From assembly GCA_946885925.1 (NCBI GenBank), contig CAMPHP010000194.1, positions 1 to 6,401 on the forward strand: a stretch of DNA of 6,401 bases, written 5' to 3'. This document shows positions 1 to 4,554 of the stretch, in pieces. Every line of letters starts with the position of its first letter. Positions within the stretch are counted from its first letter, which is position 1. A program made the translations under genes and the position numbers. Origin of the DNA: an uncultured Litorilinea sp. (lineage in GTDB: Bacteria; Chloroflexota; Anaerolineae; Caldilineales; Caldilineaceae). A model generated the notes under the pieces. It ran no database searches. It worked only from the letters and a program-made list of their open reading frames with translations, and was not told the DNA's origin.

Positions 1-604
1 GGTGGCAGTGGTCAGCGACTTCGGTGTTAAAGAAGTAATCTTCATCCAACCGTCCCACCTCGCGCAGCACCTCGGCACGCACCAATGCGACAGAGCCAGA
101 GATAAAATCTACAGGCAAGATAGGCCTCTCGGGCACGGTCGTAATCAAAGTATTGTGGTGGAGAACAGGATTGCGCCGCCCCACGCTATGCAGCACGCCC
201 CCGTGATAAAGCAGCGGCCCTACCCAGCCAGCCTTGGGATACTCATTGAGGGTTGAGAGCAACGCGTGCAAATCTGCATCTTCAATACGCGCATCATTGT
301 TGAGCAGCAAAACAGGCCAATCGCCCGCAGCCAGTGCCGCCCGCAACCCGCAATTTGTACCGCCTGCAAAGCCTAGATTTGTCTCATTTTCAAGCAAAAT
401 GCAATGAATCGAAAGCTTAGCAAGCCCTTCATCCAACACCTTGAGGTCAGCGGGCTGTGAAGCATTATCCACCACCCACACCCGCGGCGTTACACACTGC
501 CACTCCGCCACCTGGGCAAGACAGGCCAGCGTATCCGCCGCCGCGTTCCAATTCAAAACAACCACGGCTAGAATCGGGGGTGTCGAATTCGTTATGTCAC
601 TCAT
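1..604 (-). CDS. GT2 family glycosyltransferase, N-terminal part (runs off left edge)
   Basis: I translated this frame by hand; 201 codons are visible and the C-terminus lies beyond the window. It starts MSDITNSTPP and shows a GT-A Rossmann-like sugar-nucleotide fold: a first beta strand ending in LNWN (residues 17-20), the donor-binding VDNAS (45-49), NLGFAGGTNCG (76-86), and the metal-site LLLNNDARIE (99-108) in place of DXD. VDFISGSVALVRAEVL (165-180) and the acceptor-side RLDEDYFFNTEVAD (185-198) follow. This is the COG1216-like branch that contains rhamnosyltransferases, so it should add a sugar to a lipid- or glycan-linked acceptor at the cytoplasmic membrane face. In the last motif the usual EDVD reads EVAD, so the Asp normally next to the Glu is Val. 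An in-frame ATG 12 nt upstream (616) is an alternative start. Neither start has a strong Shine-Dalgarno sequence. Family assignment is firm; donor and acceptor are unknown. Confidence 0.93.
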   Translation of the reverse strand, partial: MSDITNSTPPILAVVVLNWNAAADTLACLAQVAEWQCVTPRVWVVDNASQPADLKVLDEGLAKLSIHCILLENETNLGFAGGTNCGLRAALAAGDWPVLLLNNDARIEDADLHALLSTLNEYPKAGWVGPLLYHGGVLHSVGRRNPVLHHNTLITTVPERPILPVDFISGSVALVRAEVLREVGRLDEDYFFNTEVADHCH

Positions 605-682
605 TCCACTCTGCATAGCCCGCCACACGAACCAACCCTGCGAATCACCTTGATGCCATCCCTTTTGCCTTGCACTCTCATT

Positions 683-738
683 CCGACCATTGGGAGGAAT
701 CCCCCTGCTACTCCGCCAGCCATAGGAGAGAACCCCTC
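683..738. repeat. Direct repeat, two imperfect copies, 33-bp period
   Basis: Read on the minus strand, 738-716 and 707-683 share the pattern AGGGG, then TTC-CTCC, then ATGG-GG. The second copy has two extra bases. The plus strand of one copy also holds a 4-bp stem closed by a GGAA loop (GGGA-GGAA-TCCC, 692-703). The repeat sits in the presumed 5' leader of the minus-strand glycosyltransferase. It could be part of a dispersed intergenic repeat family, but only one locus is visible here. Confidence 0.5.
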
Positions 739-750
739 GTTGCAGACTCC

Positions 751-792
751 TTGGGGTGATATTGTTACCGGAAGATTATACTTGCTCCCCAA
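751..792. repeat. Short inverted repeat flanking the minus-strand -10 box
   Basis: TTGGGG at 751-756 and CCCCAA at 787-792 are perfect 6-bp inverted arms separated by 30 bp. The TATAAT of the minus-strand promoter candidate lies between them. The arms could be operator half-sites, but they are short enough to be chance. Confidence 0.25.
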
Positions 793-804
793 AGATCAAA
801 CCAA
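775..804 (-). promoter_or_regulatory. Candidate sigma-70-type promoter for the minus-strand GT2
   Basis: Read on the minus strand, 780-775 is a perfect TATAAT -10 hexamer. With an 18-bp spacer the -35 position (804-799) reads TTGGTT, which matches TTGACA at only its first three bases. There is no TG extension before the -10. Transcription would begin near 768 and leave a leader of roughly 160 nt before the start codon at 604. The -10 is convincing and the -35 is weak, so this is a candidate only. Confidence 0.4.
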
Positions 805-906
805 AGCCCCAGGCCATGTGGCTATGATGCGAAACCGGCCCAATGCTGGTAAACTTAGTCCTCGCAATTCGGTTCGGTTTTCCTCCACGCCAGTTAGGTA
901 GATGCT

Positions 907-927
907 ATGGAAAGCATTGAATCATGA
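907..927 (+). other. Six-codon leader ORF whose stop overlaps the GT2 start
   Basis: ATG at 907 is followed by five sense codons (peptide MESIES) and a TGA that overlaps the ATG at 924 as ATGA. An AGGTAG stretch lies a few bases upstream of 907 and could serve as its ribosome site, while GGAAAG (909-914) could serve the ATG at 924. If translated, it would couple its own termination to initiation of the glycosyltransferase. Such short frames arise easily by chance. Confidence 0.2.
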
Positions 928-1973
928 GGCATGGGGCAGAGCATGAGCATCATATGGTGACAAGGACACACATAGCCAGCATTATTGTTCCCAACTTCAA
1001 TGGCAGCCACCACCTGAAAACGCTCGTTGCCCACCTGGCAGAGCAGACCTTACGCGACTTTGAGATTGTCTTTGTGGATAATGGCTCCAGCGATGGCTCT
1101 GTTGCCAACATCGAGCAGTTGGCGCAGCGACACGCCATGCCCTTGCGCGTCATTCGCAATGAGAGCAATCGAGGCTTTGCTCCGGCGTGCAACCAAGGCA
1201 TTGCAACAGCGACCGGGCACTGGCTGGTACTGCTCAACAATGACACGCGGCCTGAACCCCAGTGGCTCGAAATGTTAGTCACGACTGCGACAAGTGCGCC
1301 CAATGTTGGCATGGTTGCCTCCAAAATGTTGCGCGCCGCCCATCCCGAACAAATCGATTCGGCAGGCATTGCCGTGGACTGGATGGGAATCGTCTGGGAT
1401 TGGCGCGGAGGGCAACTAGATCAAGTCAACGAAGAGCAGCCTGTGGCGGTCTTTGGGCCGAGCGGCGGCGCAGCACTCTATGCGCGTGCTATGTTGGAGG
1501 AGATCGGTGGTTTTGATGAAGATTTCTTTGCCTACATGGAGGATGTAGACTTGGCGTGGCGGGCGCGGCTGGCAGGATGGCGCTGCTTTTTGCAGCCCCA
1601 AGCGCGCGTGCTCCACGACCATTCCGCTACCCTGGGCCATACCTCCCCACGTAAACGCTTTTTGTTGGGGCGCAACAAGGTCTGGTTGTTGGTCAAGAAC
1701 TATCCCGACCCCTGGTTTACGCGCAATCTGCCATTCCTGTTGGCCTATGATGGCATGGCAGCCAGCTATGGAGCAGCGACCCAACATGATCTAGTAGCGT
1801 GGCAGGGGCGCATGGCAGGATTGCGTGAGGTGCGCCGCTTTTGGCGCAAGCGCCGCGAGATCCATCGCCACTGGCGCGATGTGGAAAACTGGCAGCAGGC
1901 TATGTCACCCGTCGTTGCTCCTTGGCAAGTCTCCCGCCGCTTTGCCCACCTAGCCGTGCAGAAGCAACAGTGA
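924..1973 (+). CDS. GT2 family glycosyltransferase, rhamnosyltransferase-like
   Basis: This complete 349-residue cytoplasmic, probably membrane-associated glycosyltransferase would transfer a sugar from a nucleotide-sugar donor to a growing glycan. The GT-A core is clear: IIVPNFNG (20-27), VDNGSSDGS (51-59), NRGFAPACNQGI (82-93), the metal/donor motif LLNNDTRPEP (103-112), GPSGGAALYARAM (178-190), and the acceptor/catalytic stretch GGFDEDFFAYMEDVDLAWRARLAGW (195-219) with an intact EDVD. It resembles COG1216 rhamnosyltransferases. After the core, residues 300-320 form a very basic helix-like stretch (REVRRFWRKRREIHRHWRDV) that could touch the membrane or an acidic lipid carrier. I took the first ATG because GGAAAG lies 9 nt upstream. 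The ATG at 954 (residue 11) is a serious alternative: it removes an odd His-rich leader and places the start just before the first beta strand, as is usual in the family. It is probably the first gene of the operon; the next starts 19 nt downstream. Confidence 0.93.
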   Translation: MRHGAEHEHHMVTRTHIASIIVPNFNGSHHLKTLVAHLAEQTLRDFEIVFVDNGSSDGSVANIEQLAQRHAMPLRVIRNESNRGFAPACNQGIATATGHWLVLLNNDTRPEPQWLEMLVTTATSAPNVGMVASKMLRAAHPEQIDSAGIAVDWMGIVWDWRGGQLDQVNEEQPVAVFGPSGGAALYARAMLEEIGGFDEDFFAYMEDVDLAWRARLAGWRCFLQPQARVLHDHSATLGHTSPRKRFLLGRNKVWLLVKNYPDPWFTRNLPFLLAYDGMAASYGAATQHDLVAWQGRMAGLREVRRFWRKRREIHRHWRDVENWQQAMSPVVAPWQVSRRFAHLAVQKQQ

Positions 1974-2028
1974 CTTAGCCCGTGAATTATCTGTGAATTA
2001 TTCTGTGACCTATCCTGTGACTTTTCGC
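1970..2028 (+). repeat. Degenerate 12-bp tandem array across a gene junction
   Basis: Five near-copies of a unit starting GTGA(A/C) occur at 1970, 1982, 1993, 2005 and 2017, with spacings of 12, 11, 12 and 12 bp. The best-matched copies read GTGAATTATTCT (1993) and GTGACCTATCCT (2005). The first copy contains the TGA stop of the upstream glycosyltransferase, and the third supplies the GTG start of the next gene. Copies three to five are read in frame as the tetrapeptides (M/V)NYS, VTYP and VTFR. Three successive in-frame GTG codons therefore make the true start of the downstream gene ambiguous. Confidence 0.65.
1982..1996 (+). other. Five-codon GTG mini-ORF ending on the PH-protein start
   Basis: GTG at 1982 begins a frame of four sense codons and a TGA (1994-1996) that overlaps the GTG start at 1993 as GTGA. 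No ribosome site precedes it, so it would depend on ribosomes finishing the upstream glycosyltransferase 9 nt earlier. It is also two units of the tandem array, so the pattern may simply follow from the repeat. Confidence 0.2.
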
Positions 2029-2427
2029 GCCCAACCCCTCTACTGGTTCATAGCCGCCCTCTGTGTGCTTTTGATCCTGCTCTTTGGCTGGCAACTGCGT
2101 GCCGGATTGGACTGGGGTACGCTCTTTTTTATGGCGATCGCGCTCTGGATGACAGTGCACTATGCACAGCTCATGGCAAGCCGCATTGAGATTGATGCAG
2201 ACCGGCTGCGCCTCCACACGCCATTGGCGGCTCCGCGTGTCGTGGAGTTCCGTCAGATCAGTGGCGTCCATGAAACGGGGCGCGGGCTAAAATCTATCGT
2301 GGTGCTCTATCATCCGCGCATGGATACAGGCATCGTTGATATAGACGAGATCCGCACACTGCACCTCCCAGCGGTGGACAAACACGATGAATTACTGGCT
2401 ATGCTAACGGCCCAGGTGCGTTCATGA
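1993..2427 (+). CDS. Small membrane protein with two helices and a bacterial PH-like domain
   Basis: This 144-residue protein has a short N-terminus, two hydrophobic helices (about 16-34 and 41-58) forming a hairpin, and a soluble domain (about 62-142). The soluble domain runs SRIEIDADRLRLHTP, then VVEFRQISGV, then SIVVLYHPRMDTG and DEIRTLHLPAVDKHDELLAML. This order of an 'I.ID.D.L' strand, an 'I..V' strand and a final helix resembles bacterial PH-like (DUF304/bPH-type) membrane proteins. No catalytic motif is visible, so a scaffold or membrane-tether role is inference. The start is a GTG with no Shine-Dalgarno sequence. GTG codons at 2005 and 2017 are equally possible and would remove only four or eight residues. 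Its stop overlaps the next gene by 4 nt (ATGA), so the two are translationally coupled and probably act together. The coding call is firm; the domain name is moderate. Confidence 0.82.
   Translation: MNYSVTYPVTFRAQPLYWFIAALCVLLILLFGWQLRAGLDWGTLFFMAIALWMTVHYAQLMASRIEIDADRLRLHTPLAAPRVVEFRQISGVHETGRGLKSIVVLYHPRMDTGIVDIDEIRTLHLPAVDKHDELLAMLTAQVRS
2414..2418 (+). promoter_or_regulatory. Shine-Dalgarno for the GNAT gene
   Basis: AGGTG lies 5 nt upstream of the ATG at 2424, inside the end of the PH-protein gene. It fixes the start and shows that this overlap junction has its own ribosome site, unlike the junctions before and after it. Confidence 0.5.
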
Positions 2428-3359
2428 GTGACAACACACAGCCTATCACCGTCAGTGCGCTGGATGAGGCCGCGGGTGGCGCGTTGACCCGCTTAATTGG
2501 CCCGCGCATTGCCGCTGCTCCTTACAGCACAATCGTCAACATGGAGCATATACGCCAGGAGGTTCTCACCGAGCAACCGCCCTCGCTTTACTCCGTACGC
2601 TGGCAGAAACACAGGCACTTGGGTGCATGGCGCGCGGGGCAATTAGTCGGCTTCCTGGATGCCGCGGTGGGACTGGATGCCGACAGCCACGATATACCCG
2701 ACTATCATCCTGATGGCTTGATCCGCTTTCTGGCCCTGCCCGACCGCGGCGAATTAGTAAAGCCTGTGGCAGACGCGCTCTTTGCAGAGGCCCAACGCTT
2801 TTGGCAAGAAACTGGCGTGGCTTATGTCAAGGCGTTTCATATCAGTACCGGCTATCCTTCTTTTCAGGCTGGTGCGGGAATTCTTCCTGGCGACTGGGGA
2901 GACTTGGTACGCGTCTTAACGAGCGTGGGATTTCTGCTGCGTGCGCGCTATTATTGCTTTGTGCGCCGCTTAAACAAGCCAATCGAAGAAGTAACGCCAA
3001 TGGCCGACCTAAGTTTGGTCTACCGGGGTGATTGGGGCAGCCGCCGCTATGAAGTCTACTACCGTCGCGTCGAGATGGTGGCGCGGGCGCGCGTCGTGCG
3101 GCTTCCGATTGAGGGTGAAGAGGGGATCATGCCCATTGCGCGCCTGGTGGATCTCTATGTTGACCCCGACTGGCGGCACAAGGACATTGGCAAATGGTTA
3201 ATGCGCCGCGCCATCAACGACGCCACCCACCAAGGTGATGCCCAGATGATCGTCCATCTTGCCCAACAGCATCACGCCGCGCTCAATCTGCTCGTTCAGC
3301 AGGGCTTCCAAGAATTGAACTTCCGCGGGTATACCCTTGAAATGGCCCTGACCCAATGA
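2424..3359 (+). CDS. GNAT-fold N-acyltransferase with two apparent lobes
   Basis: This protein has 311 residues, about twice a single GNAT domain. The C-terminal lobe (about 185-308) is recognisable: the beta4 strand and pyrophosphate loop ARLVDLYVDPDWRHKDIGKWLMRRAI (239-264), then MIVHLAQQHHAALNLLVQQGF (275-295) with the 'N.a...l..GF' pattern, and a final FRGYTLEMAL strand (300-309). GNAT enzymes use acyl-CoA to acylate amines. In the acyl-CoA loop the usual (Q/R)xxGxG/A reads H-K-D-I-G-K-W, so the first Gly is Asp and the last small residue is Trp. The N-terminal lobe (about 35-182) has a GAWRAGQLVGFLDAAVGL hairpin (67-84) and a TSVGFLLRARYYCFVRRL end (166-183), as in a second, degenerate GNAT unit. 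It overlaps the PH-protein gene by 4 nt and precedes the GT4 gene by 10 nt. Within this operon, acylation of an amino sugar is plausible. A two-lobed FemAB-like aminoacyl transfer is an alternative. Confidence 0.85.
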   Translation: MSDNTQPITVSALDEAAGGALTRLIGPRIAAAPYSTIVNMEHIRQEVLTEQPPSLYSVRWQKHRHLGAWRAGQLVGFLDAAVGLDADSHDIPDYHPDGLIRFLALPDRGELVKPVADALFAEAQRFWQETGVAYVKAFHISTGYPSFQAGAGILPGDWGDLVRVLTSVGFLLRARYYCFVRRLNKPIEEVTPMADLSLVYRGDWGSRRYEVYYRRVEMVARARVVRLPIEGEEGIMPIARLVDLYVDPDWRHKDIGKWLMRRAINDATHQGDAQMIVHLAQQHHAALNLLVQQGFQELNFRGYTLEMALTQ

Positions 3360-3373
3360 CTTTTCTGCAATGA
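3356..3373 (+). other. Six-codon mini-ORF bridging the GNAT stop and GT4 start
   Basis: ATG at 3356 overlaps the TGA of the acyltransferase gene (ATGA, 3356-3359). It reads M-T-F-L-Q and ends in a TGA that overlaps the next ATG (ATGA, 3370-3373). The 10-nt spacer is therefore entirely one tiny frame with an ATGA junction at both ends. There is no Shine-Dalgarno for the GT4 start, so relay reinitiation through this frame is a plausible way to load ribosomes. It is unproven. Confidence 0.35.
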
Positions 3374-4554
3374 GTGCAACTCCGTCTATCTCCCAACAAC
3401 CTGGACACATCCTGTTCATCACAGGCGAATATCCACCGATGGCCGGTGGTGTCGGAGCCTATACCGCAGAATTAGCGGCGGCATTGGTCGATCGCGGCTG
3501 GCAGGTGAGTGTGCTAACCAGCCCTGGGGCTAAGTCTGTGCCGCCACGCTCAACGCCTGTGACGGTCTACCCTGTGATGAAACGTTGGGGCTGGAACCTT
3601 CTACGTGATGGCGTGCATTGGGCAAGAGAGACAGGGGCCGATTGGCTGCATGTACAATACCAGACAGCAGCCTTCCAGATGCATCCCGCCATTAACCTTG
3701 CACCCTGCTGGTGGCAGCGCCAGGGTCTACGCGTTGCCTGGACCTATCACGACATTCTGGTGCCTTATCTCTTTCCAAAGGCAGGAGAGCGGCTGCGACG
3801 CTGGGTAACAGATCGCCCCGCGGTAACATGCGATTTGACCATTGCCACCAATGCGGGTGACGAGCAACATCTGGCAAAGATCGCGCGCCGCCTCGCCACC
3901 ATTCCCATCGGCAGCAATATCCAGGCGCGTATCCTCACCCCTGCCGAGCGGCAAGCGCGCCGAGCCGAGCGCGGCTATGACAATGACGAGAGTGTGGTGG
4001 GCTACGTTGGCTTTCTCTACCGCAGTAAGGGCGGGCTGGTGCTGGTTGATACCATCGCGCGGCTGCTGCCTGAACTACCAACTATTCAGTTGTTGATGAT
4101 CGGTGAACAAGTGGGGGCCAGCGACCCCAGCAACTACGCCTATCTACAAGAGGTGAAGGCGGCGATCCATGCCCACGGGCTAGCAGCTCGGGTCACTTGG
4201 ACAGGCCATCAGCTTGATGCAGAGGTCAGCGCTGATCTCGCTGCCTGTGATCTTCTCTTTATGCCCTATCTGGATGGAGCTAGTTTGCGCCGGGGAACGC
4301 TGATGGCAGGACTAGCGCATGGCTGCGCCATCATCACGACCACACCCACAGGCCCCATACCCGAACTGGTCGGCGGTCGTGATCTGCTTTATGTGCCGCC
4401 GCAAGATGCGGAAGCATCTGCAACGGCGCTGCTTGATTTGGTGCGCAATCCAAGGAAGATGGCGACATTGCGACAAAATGCGCGCGCTGCCAGCGCTGCG
4501 TTCACCTGGGAAGGAATTGCCGAGGCGCATGAACGGCTCTATCTGGCGCGCTGA
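3370..4554 (+). CDS. GT4 family glycosyltransferase
   Basis: This is a complete 394-residue GT-B retaining glycosyltransferase, probably cytoplasmic and peripheral to the membrane. The N-terminal acceptor domain opens with ILFITGEYPPMAGGVGAYTAELAAAL (14-39), the typical GT4 'GG-G-Y' loop, and continues through WLHVQYQ (92-98) and WTYHDIL (124-130). The donor domain begins near 207 with SVVGYVGFLYRSKGGLVLVDTIARLL and continues through IQLLMIGE (239-246), VTWTGHQ (275-281) and DLLFMPYLDGASLRRGTLMAGLAHGCAIITT (294-324). That last segment replaces the classic EX7E donor motif: the aligned Glu positions fall on Ala304 and Met312. The DGxSLRRGTL form looks to me like a recognised GT4 variant and not damage, because the fold signature around it is intact. 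There is no Shine-Dalgarno upstream; the gene probably depends on coupling from the acyltransferase gene. Its end overlaps the next start by 26 nt. Sugar specificity cannot be told. Confidence 0.93.
   Translation: MSATPSISQQPGHILFITGEYPPMAGGVGAYTAELAAALVDRGWQVSVLTSPGAKSVPPRSTPVTVYPVMKRWGWNLLRDGVHWARETGADWLHVQYQTAAFQMHPAINLAPCWWQRQGLRVAWTYHDILVPYLFPKAGERLRRWVTDRPAVTCDLTIATNAGDEQHLAKIARRLATIPIGSNIQARILTPAERQARRAERGYDNDESVVGYVGFLYRSKGGLVLVDTIARLLPELPTIQLLMIGEQVGASDPSNYAYLQEVKAAIHAHGLAARVTWTGHQLDAEVSADLAACDLLFMPYLDGASLRRGTLMAGLAHGCAIITTTPTGPIPELVGGRDLLYVPPQDAEASATALLDLVRNPRKMATLRQNARAASAAFTWEGIAEAHERLYLAR

Larger units (their letters stand above)
601..792 (-). other. Doubtful 63-codon ORF overlapping the minus-strand GT2 start
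   Basis: This frame begins at a TTG (792) and ends in a TGA that overlaps the ATG of the minus-strand glycosyltransferase (ATGA at 604-601). The predicted peptide is Gly- and Pro-rich with an internal repeat: GFSPMAG at residues 20-26 and GFLPMVG at 31-37, offset by 11 residues. I recognise no domain, signal peptide or membrane segment. The candidate -10 box lies inside the frame (775-780), so a transcript from that promoter would start after the first codons and could not express it as drawn. I judge it a non-coding frame through a repeated or repeat-derived element. A short peptide from an internal start, translationally coupled to the glycosyltransferase, cannot be excluded. Confidence 0.2.
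605..923. other. Divergent intergenic region
   Basis: This 319-bp stretch separates two divergently transcribed glycosyltransferase genes and should carry promoters for both. I see a good minus-strand -10 box, a direct repeat with a 33-bp period (683-738) and a 6-bp inverted repeat flanking the -10 (751-756 and 787-792). I found no convincing plus-strand promoter: TATGAT at 823-828 and TATGGA at 906-911 lack a recognisable -35. A 63-codon TTG-initiated minus-strand frame (792 to 601) and an 84-codon plus-strand frame also fit here. Neither resembles a protein family I know, and both are more likely by-products of the repeat-like sequence. Confidence 0.7.

Noticed and set aside
692..703. Possible hairpin GGGA-GGAA-TCCC as a terminator
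   Set aside because: The stem is only 4 bp with no T-run after it, and it lies between divergent genes where no terminator is expected.
714..730. Similarity of SPMAGG in the leader frame to PPMAGG in the GT4 protein
   Set aside because: It is a short Gly-rich coincidence. The GT4 motif belongs to a conserved loop and the leader frame has no other similarity.
823..828. TATGAT as a plus-strand -10 box for the operon
   Set aside because: The -35 position reads ACCAAA and there is no TG extension, so the match is too weak to annotate.
650..901. Plus-strand 84-codon ORF in the intergenic region
   Set aside because: It starts at TTG, has no ribosome site, has a Pro-rich composition unlike its neighbours, and runs antisense through the repeat-like leader. 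It has no family resemblance.
2134..2141. GCGATCGC octamer (cyanobacterial HIP1-like site)
   Set aside because: I noticed only this one copy, inside a coding region. That is not enough to suggest a cyanobacterial host or a repeat.
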